64,000 nucleotides of DNA from Chloranthus sessilifolius (GCA_021018995.1 CM037596.1:9437501-9501500); one strand, 5' to 3'; shown: positions 23,151 to 34,465, counted from the stretch's first letter. The notes: generated by a model from the sequence alone, not told the origin. Translations and numbers: made by a program.

Positions 23151-24761
23151 AAATAAATAAATCAGAAGTATATAAAAAACTTTATCTCATTATTGCGGTT
23201 ATAAATATATGTGCATTTCTCGAGATATAACCAATTAGATTAAAGGATATTATTTTGTGCACGGCATTTGGTGCATGAGAAAGGGAAGATGGGCTTTCAA
23301 CTTTCTATGTTGTCTAAGAGATCCAAATATCCAACTCTCAATTCCACTTGGATTACCTAAAAATTAGGTGAATTTGCTAATTACGAACCTAACTTCTAAA
23401 TTTTAATTTTGTAGGCTTAGTTGTCTTTAAATCTTTTAAATCCTAACTATTAGTTTGTATGATTAAATGGGCCAAGCTGGTTGGTTCGGGCTACTCTAAT
23501 TGTGAAATATTTAGTACGTTGGGTCTAGGCTTAACCTATTTATTGGTCAGGCCGATATTTCAAACATGAATCCATCGTATTGGGCCTAAATCTGTAGCCC
23601 AGGCCTGGCCCAAGGACTTACTCAGATGCTCTAAGAAGCCTAGATATTCGTCATCAAGAAGAGGGATCATGACATGACCATTGACATATCTCTTTATAAT
23701 TTTGTAAAATATCTAATCTATGCATACCAGCACTTCCATTGTCCATATGTTGGTCGAGGCTAGCTAGACAGGCCCATCTCGGTCATGCCTAAATAATCTA
23801 ACACAAAACCCCCTTCTTTCTCATTCGGGCTTTGGACCAGCAACAACGGAATTAGAAACTGACCCCAAGTATAGTGACACCTATAAAAGATAAAATTATA
23901 GAGTGTTGCTTGAGATTGTTTGAAAACGCACAAAGGCCAAAAATTAGACCTTGTATGAAGAATGAAAAGCTGCAAGTATAAGGAAGTAGGAAAAAAGAAA
24001 GATCGGTGAAGAACTGAAGGGAAGCAGTGAAAAAGGGTATAAAGGATTGCATAATTATGGAGAGCTTAACCCTAATTTGAAACGAGTGAAAAAATAGACT
24101 CACAAAACTAACCCTAAATAGATGGGATAACACTGCGATACTGACGGAAGTCTCAGGCCATTCGAAATAGCATAAACAAGCCAGCCATAAACGAAAATAC
24201 CGGGTTTCCTAGGCCCCAAGTTCAACCTATATAGATTTTGGTCTTCGAATTCTAGCCTAGGCTTAGCTGAAATAACCTAGTTGGGCCTTCATGCTTAAAA
24301 CCTAGGTCGGCCTCAGTTTAACCCACATTCTAATTGGGCTTAAAAGTCTATTCTAGATTCTAACATGGCTAGAGTAAATGGGCTGGGCCTAAAAGAGTAA
24401 AGTAAAACGCCTAGACCCATTATTCATTCATCTATTGTCAAACTAGGACCACTGAGATCCCTAGTCATAGTCATAATCTTATCTTTGAGAATTTTTGGTT
24501 CCAATTTCCTAAAGAAAAAGATTGCCAGTTGGAAGCAACTTCAATGAAAATGAGTCCTATAACAAAGAAATAATAGGTTCACATGGGGGAACAAGTTGGA
24601 CAAAGACAAGGGGAATAACATCACTACCTTGTAAAATTGTCTCTTCATCTCTTAAAAGAGTTTTCTTCCTTCCAACTCAGTGGGATAGCCTTAAAAGTCA
24701 AAAGAAAAATCCCCTATGCTTTCTTGATTTGATGATTTTTTAAAGCCTATGGTTTCTGTTT
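23151..24761. other. No gene recognised
   Basis: Unique-looking AT-rich sequence. Short frames are present on both strands, but none shows a protein family signature or splice-consistent exons. Confidence 0.4.
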
Positions 24762-25172
24762 GGGTACCGTTATTTGCAACCGAATATTCAACCTCTGCAA
24801 TTAGGGCTTTCACATGTGAAAATTGTTGATTGCCTTGAATCGGAGGATGAAGATTACGGTCCAAGCTTCCATACAACTGATCTTTAGATTATAGTTCACT
24901 TATCAGTTGGTTCGATGTTGATTCCACATAACACACATCCCAAAAAGGTATATGATTATGGGCATATCATGAGCAGGAGTTCTCAGGGCATTTTTGATAC
25001 GTGTCATGGGAAATCAACATCTGATCGTCTAATAGGTGAGCCATGATCTAAAGATTAGTTGTGAAAGATTAGGTCAAAAAATGTTCATCGTTTGATTGAA
25101 AGCCGCCAACAATTTTCATGTGTAACAACCCTAATTGCAAAAATCGAATCTTCAATTGCAAATACTGGTGCT
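24762..25172. mobile_element. MULE-type MITE, GGGTACC family variant
   Basis: The left end GGGTACCGTTATTTGCAACC with CTCTGCAATTAGGG is mirrored at the right end (CCCTAATTGCAAAAATCG, then TTGCAAATACTGGTGCT). The arms carry GATTGCCTTGAATCGGAGG and the inverse words, with a central CACATCCCAAAAAGG. The 9-bp flanks do not match clearly. The sister copy at 29562 has a perfect duplication. Confidence 0.55.
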
Positions 25173-26042
25173 CTTTTAATTTTTATATTCATTTATTTGT
25201 AATGATAATGATACGAGGTAATTGAAAGTAATGAAATTTAATAAGCTTTTTTGATTAAGACTCGTTAGCCAACGGGCTAGGAGGTAATTGGACGCACTGT
25301 CCACCGTCCACGTCAAGAGGGTTTGAGTAACATAAGGGCAAATAGTTTAGAACTATTTTTTATTAGGTTGTGGTCAGATCACATGTCATGTGGCATGATC
25401 AATCTAAAACAAATTTTGTTTTGGGATGATTAGCCATGGGACATATGATTTAAGAAAAATAAAATAAGATAACACCCCAGAACTTTGATGTATTGATTTT
25501 CTCCCACTTTGATTATATTTTTGACAGTCAAAATGTTATAAAAAATAAAAATTTTAGAATGATACTTAAGGACCTTGCCTAAGTTGCCGTTGCACCAAAT
25601 TCTCATGACAGATGCTACATAATGGCTACCTGGTGGTGGGCGTAGAGATCTCTCTACGCTGGCCGATATTCGCTGGCCTCTTTTTATCATTTTATATCTC
25701 TTTTATTTATGTCAATTGGAGAAATGCATAGTTTTAGGAAACTATTGCTTGAAGGCGATTGATCTCGATTGATCTCGATCTCAAATTAGTCTTCTTCCCA
25801 AACATGAAGAGGTTTGAATTTTGGATTCTTTGATATTTTGACTTTAATGGAATTGAGCTGATGCCAGCCGAGCTGAGATCTTATTTCATTGCTACGATTC
25901 GTGGGGTCATGCTTTTGTACATGATTTATTACTCAAAAAATAGGCTAGGTGGAGTGTTAAGTATTATTAGAAAAAAGGTTTATTTACCTACGAAATATGG
26001 TTAACGGTCAAAAAAATAAATGCCCCAAATTGGACAGGCTTT
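25173..26042. other. No gene recognised
   Basis: AT-rich sequence. GGCGTAGAGATCTCTCTACG at about 25640 resembles the terminal palindrome of the foldback element at 33413-34178 and may be a stub of that family. Confidence 0.35.
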
Positions 26043-26150
26043 CACTACAAAAAAAAAATAAGACTATTAGCGACAGTCAAAAACTGTTGCTATTAACAAA
26101 AAAATTGCTGCTAATAACCTTGCCGCTATATAATTTTAATTTTTATAGTG
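26043..26150. mobile_element. CACTA-type MITE (short copy)
   Basis: It begins CACTACAAAA and a TAAGACTATTAGCGACAG stretch and ends AATTTTTATAGTG, flanked by ttt and ttc. At 108 bp it is an internally shortened member of the family best seen at 41491-41637. Confidence 0.6.
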
Positions 26151-26414
26151 TTCATCTCTTATTGACATTTGATTTGAAGGGCAAATGAGTTTTAATTTTT
26201 TTTTTTGTAAATTACTGTGTCACATGACACAACACTCCATCACTCTAAAAAGGGTGTTGGTTTGGAGATCTTGTGCTCACATCTAGATAACAATGTTTTC
26301 GGCCATCCAAACAAAAGTTAGAACTTCCACAAGGTCTTACAGCCAAGCCCAACTTCAGAAAAAACAAAAGAAAATTTTATTTTGGTAGAGCTTAGAAAGG
26401 GAAAATCAACCCAC

Positions 26415-26590
26415 CAAGGTTGTTGCGACTTCAGTTTTGCTCTCCAAGGTCGTGAGTTCAAATAGTGACTCCTCTTCTGCGATAAGAGGATGCCTTATAA
26501 GGTGCGTAATCGGTGAAATACTTGTGGCATGTTGGGGGCGAGGGCATCTCTTAGGGATTAGTCTAAGAGTAAGCTTCGGATATGCTAAGT

Positions 26591-26620
<30 letters not shown>
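26415..26620 (+). mobile_element. SINE-like element ending in (AT)n
   Basis: A box-B-like GGTCGTGAGTTCAAATAG is followed by the family 3' part GTTGGGGGCGAGGGCATC and AGGGATTAGTC, as at 1037-1270. The 3' end is a (TA)n tract at about 26591-26618. Confidence 0.5.
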
Positions 26621-26621
<1 letters not shown>

Positions 26622-26716
26622 CTTAGAAAAGAAAAATCAAGAAAAAAAGGTAATGTGACCTTTGATTGCTTTGAATCTGACGATAGGTTTGCCAGGGTGG
26701 TAAGGCATATGCACCC

Positions 26717-26881
26717 CACTACCAAAAATAAGACTATTAACGGCAGCCGATAACTACCGCTATTGACAAAAAATTTGCTGCTAATACTTTTGCCGCTAAT
26801 ACTCTTAATAGTTTTTTTGTTAGTAGAGGCAGTTTTTTGTAATTAAAAAAATTGCCGCTAATACTTTTATTTTTTGTAGTG
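26717..26881. mobile_element. CACTA-type MITE
   Basis: CACTACCAAAAATAAGACTA at the left and GCTAATACTTTTATTTTTTG plus TAGTG at the right. It contains repeated TGCCGCTAATA words in both orientations and is flanked by ccc and cct. 165 bp, non-coding. Confidence 0.7.
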
Positions 26882-27350
26882 CCTGTCCCGATACACCTCG
26901 ACTCTGATGAGATGTGGATATATGCCTAGACCTGACCTGAAAAGCTCCCTTAGCTTGATCGGCCAGCTAACTTGAAAACCCTACCCAATTAAAAGCCTCC
27001 TACTTTCATTGAAAATCCTAGGTAGGGCAGATAATGTATCAGATCAACCGGACCCATTGACAAGGCTAAATTATTTTATTCTAGGGGATTTTGCAAATAC
27101 CACCCTGAGTTATGTTGATATTACAAATAAACCCGCCAGTTATAGTTATTTGCTTTAAACCTCCTGAGTTAGCATTTTGGTGTTTATAAAACACCATCTT
27201 TAACGGATGCTATTTTAAATGGTTGGCCAACCGTTAAAGAATAGGCTAAATACCATATTTATCCTTTTTAAAATTAAATTACTAAATTGCCACCCTCTAC
27301 ACGTAATAAGGGTAATTCTAAATCCACCCTTCCACTTATAAAAAAGAATA

Positions 27351-27968
27351 GTTTTAAATCCACCCACCAAATATTTGATTTCACCCACGCTGAAAAACAT
27401 TGACTGCATTGAATCGGACGATGGAGATTGTTTATTGTCCCAACCTTTCACACGATGGATCTTGAGATCACAGTGGCACTATTAGACGATTGACTGCATT
27501 AAATCGGATGATAGAGATCATTTAGCGTCCCAACCTTTCACACGATGTATCTTGAGATCATGGTGGCACCATCAGACAATTGACTACATTGAATTGGACG
27601 ATGGAGGTCGTTTATCGTCCCAACCATTCACACGATGGATCTTGAGATCATGGTGGCACTATCAGACGGTTGATTGCATTGAATCGGACGATAGTGATTG
27701 TTTATCGTCCCAACCTTTCACATGATGGATCTTGAGATCATGGTGGCACCATCAGATGGTTGATTTTTTATTTCATGTGGTACACACCCAAAAAAATGAC
27801 CTTAAAATTAATTATAACCGTATACGTGATGTTTAGGTCACTTTTCTAAGATGTGTGCCACGAAATAAAACACTGATCGTCTAATGGTATGCCTAAACGA
27901 TCTCCATCGTCTTATTCAATGTAATCAATGTGTTTTTGCGTGGGTGAACTCAAAGATTCGGTGGATAG
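27351..27968. mobile_element. Inverted-repeat unit, CACCCACGCTG family
   Basis: The left arm has TTCACCCACGCTGAAAAACA. The right arm has TTTTTGCGTGGGTGAACTC and CAAAGATTCGGTGG. The same arms occur at 28238-28630 and 33015-33408. The core holds the CACACACCCAAAAAAATGACC word. The left arm has been expanded into a 90-bp tandem array. Confidence 0.6.
27400..27760. repeat. Four-copy 90-bp tandem array
   Basis: The word TTGACTGCATT (or one-base variants) recurs at 27400, 27490, 27580 and 27670, exactly 90 bp apart. Each is followed by an AATCGGACGATGGAG-like stretch, then TCCCAACCTTTCACACGATG and CTTGAGATCATGGTGGCAC. The units are about 90% alike by eye. This is a local expansion of the arm of the host MITE, not a CRISPR array, because the whole unit is conserved with no variable spacer. 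Confidence 0.85.
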
Positions 27969-28237
27969 AAGCAAACACGATTAGGCAATCCAATTCCTAA
28001 AAATGGGTCTTGAATCATATTGGAAATTAGAGGGACGAGTATTTTGAGTGGAACACGTAACGAGTATTTTGAGTAGAACACGTAGATTGAAGGTTTTCTT
28101 TTCAGGAATAATTGTATCGTTTGCCACAAATCTTCCATTGGTTGAGTATTCGTCCAAACGTTGACATGCTTTAATGGGGGAATCACCCATCTGATGAGTC
28201 TTAAATCTGATGGGTGAATGAAGGGCCTTTGAGAAGA

Positions 28238-28630
28238 GTACCTTTAAATCCTCCCACCGAATCTTTAAATTCACCCACGCTGGAACACGTTGATTGAATT
28301 GAGTCAAACGATGGAGATCATTTATCCTCCCAATCTTTCACATGATGGATCTTGAGATCATGATCGTACCATCAAACGGTCAATGTTTTATTTCACGTGG
28401 CACACATCTCAGGAAAGTGACCTTAACATCACGTGTATGCTTAAAATTGATATTAAGGTCACTTTTAGGGGTGTGTACCACATGAAATAAAAAGTCGACC
28501 GTCTGATGGTACACCCATAATCTAAAGATCGATCACATGAACGATTGGGACGATAAAAAATCTCTATCGTTTGATTCAATGCAGTCGATGTGTTTCAGCG
28601 TGGGTGAACTCAAAGATTTTGTGGGTATTT
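28238..28630. mobile_element. Inverted-repeat unit, CACCCACGCTG family
   Basis: GTACCTTTAAATCCTCCCAC and TTCACCCACGCTGGAACAC on the left mirror CAGCGTGGGTGAACTCAAAG on the right. The arms hold CACATGATGGATCTTGAGATC and its inverse. It lies within the larger Mutator-like element and carries a single copy of the 90-bp unit found four times in its neighbour. Confidence 0.6.
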
Positions 28631-28819
28631 TTAAAATATTAGTTTCATTAACGACAAAATAGGCTTTCGGTCCATAAACTCACGACTAGTTAACGGCAGA
28701 GAGTTATATGAAATAGAAACACAAAAGTAGGGGCTGCAGAATAAATACCCATAACTCAGGGAGTTTCTTATAATATTAGCATAACACGGGAGGGCATATG
28801 CAAAAAACCCTTTATTCTA

Positions 28820-29552
28820 TTGTCCATAAATGCCACTAATGAATAATTCTAAAAAATTGTCAATTTTTTGTTAATTTTTTTTTGAAAGGAGGTTATTATT
28901 TTTTTTTCTTGAAAGAAGTTTTTTGTTAATTAATTATATGTAACATTGATAAAAATAATTATTCATACCTTGAACAAAAGAAAGGAAAAAAAAATAAATA
29001 CATAAAATCTACTCAATGGAAACTATTGATATTATCAGCATTAATATATGATTTCAATTAAATTTTTTTTATTCCATAAGTAATCTAATTGTAGATTACC
29101 GATACTTGACCTTAGCAGCCGATATGTAACATATCTACCAGTATCTTGATCTATGGTCAAAATTAGTCTCCCAAAAGGAAACCATATTAAAAGTGGATCC
29201 TAACAAGCCATTAGGGAATGGTTGATCCAAGTTAATCTAACCCTAAATTATAACCCACCTTCATTAAAATATTAAAATGACAACTTTTTCATGGCATGTA
29301 GAGTAAGATCTACCGTTAGTTTACACCAAAAAGTAAGTGGGAATGGTGTTGGTGCCTTTGGTGGTAGGAAAGAGTAGAATGCAAATACCTTGTGGAATCA
29401 GCATAGCAGGTGGCCCTCAAGGCTCTTGCACTTTGCTCAGGGAACATCAACAAGGCATGATTATTCAAAGAAGAAAGCAAAAGAAAACCTACTTTGAGAA
29501 ATGTAAGTAAAAGATTGTGTTAGGAACCAAAACGTGTTGCAGGGTAACAAGA
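28820..29552. other. No gene recognised
   Basis: AT-rich sequence with a short CGATA-type remnant near 29095-29150 and otherwise nothing assignable. Confidence 0.4.
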
Positions 29553-29561
29553 TATCTCAAA

Positions 29562-30135
29562 GGGTACCTTTATTTGCAACTTGAGATGCTTTCTTCCCAT
29601 TAAAATTCTACATATGAACATATTGTTGACTGCTTTAAATCATATGATGGATATCATTTTCGCCCCATTCTTTTACACAATATATAGATCTTGAGATCAT
29701 GGACCTACCAATATATAGTACGATGTTGATTCCATGTGGCATATATCTCAAAAAGTGACTTGAGAATTATATTTGATGGTATGCTCATTATCACTTTCAC
29801 TTTTTTGGGATGTTTGTCATATGAATAAATACTTGATTGTTTGATGGTATGCCCACAATCTCAAGATACATTGTGTGGGAGATTGGAACGAAAGATGATC
29901 TTCAACGCTTGCCTCCAAACAGTCTAAGTACAAACGTTCACTACAAAAAATAAGACTATTAGTGACAGTTTTTTTAATAAAAAACTGCCGCTATTAGTCC
30001 TGTCACTATCAAAAATTGCCACTATTAGTTCTGCCGTTATAAAAAACTGCCTTAATAGCAAGTGCCGCTAAAATAATTTATTTTTATAATAGTTGGTTGC
30101 GAAAAAGAATCACATAGTTGCAAATAGCGGCATCC
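29562..30135. mobile_element. MULE-type MITE with perfect 9-bp target duplication
   Basis: The left end GGGTACCTTTATTTGCAAC and the inverted right end GGATGCCGCTATTTGCAAC are flanked by tatctcaaa on both sides (29553-29561 and 30136-30144). The arms carry TTGACTGCTTTAAATCATAT and inverse words, with core ATCTCAAAAAGTGAC. A CACTA-type MITE (29939-30091) sits inside the right arm. Without it the element is about 420 bp, close to the 437-bp sister at 48366. Confidence 0.8.
29939..30091. mobile_element. CACTA-type MITE nested in a MULE MITE
   Basis: The left end CACTACAAAAAATAAGACTA is canonical. The right end reads TATAATA where TGTAGTG is expected, each difference being G to A. It is flanked by gtt on both sides. 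153 bp. Confidence 0.7.
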
Positions 30136-30144
30136 TATCTCAAA

Positions 30145-30627
30145 AAGGGTGAAAGGGTCTTATTCAATATCAAATCTTTAATGGGTATTGAGTGGAAGCC
30201 ATGAAACCCCTAAGGCATTCAACTTTATTTTATGAATAAGTACCAAAGAAGGATAAATTCTGCTAAGATTGCTTTGTTTCTTATGTTTTGTTGACTTTCA
30301 AGAAAGGTTAATGTATATTCTGTAGGGGTATGGAGAAGGTACCTAACCTACATGTGGTAGATAGAGACTTGGGACTTTTTTTGTCCCATAGTTACCTGAT
30401 TTGAGGTTTGGTTTGTTTATTATTATTCACATTGGAAAGAAAATAAATAATCTAAATCTGCAAGGACAGCTCTATTTGCACCCACACAAAATTTTAAAAG
30501 CACTAACATGCAGCCTACCTGTCAAATCATTTACATGTGTCACTAGGTGGGTGCTTTTAAAGTTTTCGGTCGTAGTGATGTCTAAGTTAATGCTCACTTC
30601 CTCGAATTATAATATTATATTATAATT
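30145..30627. other. No gene recognised
   Basis: AT-rich sequence with short frames only. It has no repeat arms or family signatures. Confidence 0.35.
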
Positions 30628-30740
30628 GATTGAGCATTAGCTCAACTAGTTTCCTCTACCCTTGTTGAAGTAAAAGGTCGTGGGTTAATTTTCACTAACA
30701 TTATATCTCGAGTGTGTGTGCCGGATTAAAAAATTGTTTT
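30628..30740 (+). mobile_element. tRNA-derived SINE-like copy
   Basis: GAGCATTAGCTCAACTAGTT (box A like) is followed about 35 bp later by AAAGGTCGTGGGTTAATTTT (box B like), then a short body ending GCCGGATTAAAAAATTG. Order and spacing match plant tRNA-derived SINEs. Flanking duplications are not clear. Confidence 0.5.
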
Positions 30741-31642
30741 GAACTTTTCAAAGGTTGCTGAAATGAGTGTTTCATTGGATTGGGCCATGACCGCCATTTT
30801 ATATTCTCACATGTGACATCTTGAATCAATCAAAGCAGTCCATCAAGCAACTTTTCATTAGAACATATATTTACAAAAAAATATGCATGTTAGAGGATCA
30901 GAATCATCCCATTGGTATACTTTAATATCAATAGTTAAAAAAATATATTTATAACAGTTCATATTAAAAATGATTATAATTGTTCATATTCTATTAAAGG
31001 GGTTAGGTCAAATAATTCAAATCCCCAAAGCGATAAGAATTTTAGGCCTACAGCAGCTTCTAATTTAAGCTATCACTTTAATGACTTCGATTAGTGACAA
31101 CGGAAGGGACCGCTATAATCCAATCAATAAGTTAGTGATCATATTCCATTAAATGGAATGATTGTAATGCTGAAACTTATGTCCTCAAGCATTCAAATCC
31201 TTATATGTTAGCATTAAATCTAATCTCTCATATGCACACACCGACATAAATGTCAAAAGGGAACGACTCGCGCGGTTAAAATGATAGGGCCACCATTGCC
31301 TACTTATATGTCATGTGACACTTATCTTTGATCAATGAAAATGGTACACCTATTAGCTCATCATTAACATATGTCTTAATCGAAAAATCATACCTATTAG
31401 AGGATTTGAAGAATAAATGAATATACACAACAGTTCCGGCTGTCAATGATGAGTTGGGTTGGCTAGTTACCTAGTCCCCTAGACTCGATTTTTAAATTGG
31501 GTTGGGAACATAAACTTGACCCGTTTGGGTTTCAAAATGATCTACTGAGTCAAGGGTTTGTTCAGGAAAAGATCTGCTGACTCGAGCTCAAAATTTTATG
31601 GGTCAAGCTATACCCTTAATTAATCTGATTGGGTTGAGTTGC
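30741..31642. other. No gene recognised
   Basis: AT-rich sequence. Nothing assignable. Confidence 0.4.
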
Positions 31643-31800
31643 CACTAAAAAAAAATAAGACTATGAACGGCATCCAAAAATTGATGCAATTAATAAAAAA
31701 TTATGGCTAATAATATTAATAGCCTTTAATAGATTTTTTTATTAACAGTGACTGTTTTTAGAGCAAAAAGCTGCCTCTAATATTCTTCTTTTTTGTAGTG
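31643..31800. mobile_element. CACTA-type MITE
   Basis: It begins CACTAAAAAAAAATAAGAC and ends TTCTTTTTTGTAGTG, with inverted TGCAATTAAT and GCCTCTAATA-like subterminal words. 158 bp. The flanking trinucleotides do not match, so the target duplication has decayed. Confidence 0.6.
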
Positions 31801-31917
31801 CGGGTCTAGTATAAACCGTTAGGTTGGGTCAGCATGCATCCTCACCCATCGGGCAGCCAGTAGAGTCGGGCATATAGGCTTGACTTATTGGGCAGCCAAA
31901 AATTTGTTGGGCAGCAA

Positions 31918-32135
31918 AAAATTTGGCACAAGATGACATGACCTCTTTACTTAACAACAATCCACATGTATATGAGGCATATCAAATCTCCATAACAATG
32001 AAATATTTTAGGCTAATTTTCAGCATAAAATTTGGCACAAGATGACATGACCTCTTTACTTATTTAACAACAATCCATAGGTAGCTTTGGCATATCAAAT
32101 CTCCATAACAATGAAATATTTTAAGCCAATTTTCG
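31918..32135. repeat. Two-copy tandem duplication, about 108 bp
   Basis: TTTGGCACAAGATGACATGA begins at about 31922 and again at about 32030. The copies run in parallel through CAACAATCCA and ATCTCCATAACAATGAAATA, differing by a 4-bp insertion and several substitutions. Confidence 0.8.
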
Positions 32136-32295
32136 TGAGAATTACCACTTTAATGACTTGATTTGATTAATAGCCATACCAAGTTGCTTATAAATAAGGC
32201 AGTCAAGGCAGGCCTAATCTTTGAGTTGGCGGCCATATTACAATAATCCATGTTAAATATATACAACACTCGTTTCATATGTTTGTTCATAAAAT

Positions 32296-32525
32296 TATGA
32301 ATCAAAACGCTAGAAAACTGATAAGTATTGTCCGAGCTCAAAACCGATACATATCGAATGATACATATTGATATCGAACCATACCGGACGATACATTAAA
32401 TGTATCGGCCAGGTAAATGCATATATATGAACGAAACGGTACTTTCAATGTACCGTATCGTTCGGGTTCGATAGCGATACATATCATCCGATACGTATCG
32501 GTATAGGACAAAATTTTGATCCATG
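32296..32525. mobile_element. hAT-like MITE (CGATA family)
   Basis: The left end TATGAATCAAAACG and the right end AAAATTTTGATCCATG are inverted relatives of the family terminus CATGGGTCAAAA. The interior carries CGATACATATCG-type words, including CGATACATTAAATGTATCG. The 8-bp flanks match only partly. Confidence 0.55.
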
Positions 32526-32729
32526 ATTAAAACTCCTCAAATAGGACGGCTTGCATCTAGGGATTTAAAGACAAATACATTGGCATGTCGACTGGTCCCA
32601 GGCCGAAACATAGCAGATATAGCTGATATGCATCAACAAAACCGGCTGGTATTAAAGTAATTATTTTATTTTAAAATATAAAATAAATTTTTAAGGAGAT
32701 TTTAGTATTTTATTTGGTTCATATCAGAT

Positions 32730-32955
32730 ATGGATCGAGATTTAACCAGTTGATCCAATATTTGATCTTATATCAAATTGGCGGTATATATCGTATCGGA
32801 TGGAGATTTAACCAGTTTGGCCCAATATGTGATCTTATATCAAATCGCGGTATATATTATATCCGATGGAGCCTAACTTGATACATATCGGATCTATATA
32901 TATCAAATCGCGGTATATATTGTATCGGATGGAGCCTAACTTGATACATATGAGA

Positions 32956-33014
<59 letters not shown>
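32730..33014. repeat. Tandem 62-66-bp units ending in (AT)n
   Basis: ATATCAAATCGCGGTATATAT and its variants (20 bases or fewer shared: ATATCAAATCGCGGTATATA) occur at about 32771, 32837 and 32899, each followed by TATCGGATGGAG or ATCCGATGGAG. The last unit passes into a (AT)n tract at about 32961-33014. Confidence 0.7.
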
Positions 33015-33018
<4 letters not shown>

Positions 33019-33408
33019 ACCTTTAAATCCACCCTTCAAATCTTTGAGTTCACCCATGCTGAAACACATTGATTATTTTGAATCTAATCATGGAGAGTGT
33101 TTTTCGTTCCAATCTTTCACACGATGGATCTTGAGATCATGGGTGTACCATCAGACGGCCGATTTTTTATTTCATGTTGTGCACACTTGAAAAAGTGACC
33201 TTAAAATTAATTTAGAGCATACACGTGATGTTAAGGTCACTTTTATGAGATGTGTGCCACGTGAACTAACACACTAACCGTATGATGGTACGAACATAAT
33301 CTCAAGATCAATCATGTGAAAGATTGGGAGGATAAACGATCTCCGTCGTTTGATTCTACACAGTCAATGTGTATCAGCGTGGGTGAACTCAAAGATTCGG
33401 TGGGTGCC
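33015..33408. mobile_element. Inverted-repeat MITE, CACCCACGCTG family
   Basis: GAGAACCTTTAAATCCACCC and GAGTTCACCCATGCTGAAAC on the left mirror CAGCGTGGGTGAACTCAAAG and ATTCGGTGGGTGCC on the right. The core is CACACTTGAAAAAGTGACC. It abuts the (AT)n tract directly. Third copy of the family in the window. Confidence 0.6.
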
Positions 33409-33412
33409 TTGC

Positions 33413-34178
33413 CGTAGAGAAATCTCTATACCAATTGATATGGGCGTGACATGTAGTGCCTTTTTTGTGAAGTGATGGGTGGCATGGGGCCCACTTTACT
33501 AACCAGGGTTAAACTTTTAAAATATTTTAAAAGTTATTTCCTTTTTAGTCATCTTTCTTGACTCTCTAAGAAGTCTTTTTAAAGTTTCTTTCTTTTCTCT
33601 CTTTTTCTAAGAAAGTGCGAGACTTATTTTTTCAGGCATATTTTACTCAAAAACGTGAGCGTTCGATAGCAAAGCGCTAACACCTGAGTAGCGAAGCGCC
33701 GACACCCTGATAGCAAGGCACTGACACCCCAACATCGAGGTGCCAGCGTCGAAGTGCTGACGCCTCTATATCAAGGTGTCGACGCTTTGTTAAAAAAAAT
33801 AAAAAAATGAGGCGTCAGCGCCTCATTTCAGGGGCGCCGACGCTTCTATAAAAAAATTTTTTTTTTAAAAATAAATACAATAAAAATTAGCGAAGCGCTG
33901 AGGTTCCATTGCTTCGATAAAAAAAAAATTATTTTTTTAGCGAGACATCGATGCCTCTAAAATTAGGCATCGACACCCTAGCGCCGGGGTGTCAGCGCCT
34001 CGTTTTCGGAGTGCCAGTGCTTTGCTACCGGGCAACCACATTTTAGTAAAATATACTTGAAAAAGCAAGTCAAGAATGATAGCTAGAAGATATTTAACTT
34101 TTAAAATATTTTAAAAGTATAACAAAAAGTGGCGAAAGGCCATGTAATATCAATTAGCGTAGAGATATATCTACGCTC
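33413..34178. mobile_element. Foldback element with GC-rich internal repeats
   Basis: The outer arms GTAGAGAAATCTCTATACC and AGCGTAGAGATATATCTACG are inverted relatives. Inside them AACTTTTAAAATATTTTAAA occurs at both ends, then GCATATTTTACTC versus AGTAAAATATAC. The interior (33650-34020) is a dense array of words such as GAAGCGCCGACACC, GGTGCCAGCGTCG, GAGGCGTCAGCGCCTC and GGGCGCCGACGC in both orientations. No coding frame. A partial relative lies at 13085-13345. The superfamily is not determined. Confidence 0.6.
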
Positions 34179-34197
34179 AAGGTACATATCCCCAATC

Positions 34198-34198
<1 letters not shown>

Positions 34199-34268
<70 letters not shown>
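34199..34268. repeat. (CT)n(AT)n microsatellite
   Basis: A CT run of 18 bases or so is followed by an uninterrupted TA run to about 34268. The apparent Tyr/Ile repeat frames across it are artefacts. Confidence 0.9.
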
Positions 34269-34272
<4 letters not shown>

Positions 34273-34274
34273 GA

Positions 34275-34465
34275 CAATAAATATAGGACAGATTTATTGA
34301 GGACAAGGTGCAAGTGGCTGATGTGGTTGGCTGGACCGACTTGTATTAATTAAGTCTCACCCCACTTGCAGCCAAATCCATCATGCCACATCAGCTGCCT
34401 GCACTTTGTCTATATAAAATTCAGCTGCACTTTATCTATATAAAATTTGTCCTCCATACGACACT
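34275..34465. mobile_element. Small MITE, GCAGACAAAG family
   Basis: GACAAGGTGCAAGTGGCTGA and TTAATTAAGTCTCACCCCAC parallel the copy at 21697-21875. The right side GCCTGCACTTTGTCTATATA is partly duplicated (CAGCTGCACTTTATCTATAT). It lies between two (AT)n tracts. Confidence 0.5.

Larger units (their letters stand above)
27084..28810. mobile_element. Mutator-like element with perfect 9-bp target duplication
   Basis: The left terminus GGGGATTTTGCAAATACC continues CCTGAGTTATGTTGATATTA. The inverted right terminus reads GGGTTTTTTGCATATGCC, continuing TGTTATGCTAATATTAT. The flanks are tttattcta at both 27075-27083 and 28811-28819, a perfect 9-bp duplication typical of Mutator-like elements. Inside lie two smaller inverted-repeat units (27351-27968 and 28238-28630). 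No transposase frame is present, so the element is non-autonomous and composite. Confidence 0.8.

Noticed and set aside
27400-27760. Regular 90-bp spacing considered as a CRISPR-like array
   Set aside because: The whole unit is conserved with no variable spacers, it sits in a transposon arm, and the DNA is plant nuclear.
32835-33072. Long frames reading repeated Tyr-Ile across (AT)n tracts (also at 34101-34353, 34432-34632, 50725-50907)
   Set aside because: They are simple translations of dinucleotide repeats, open on both strands, with no protein family character.
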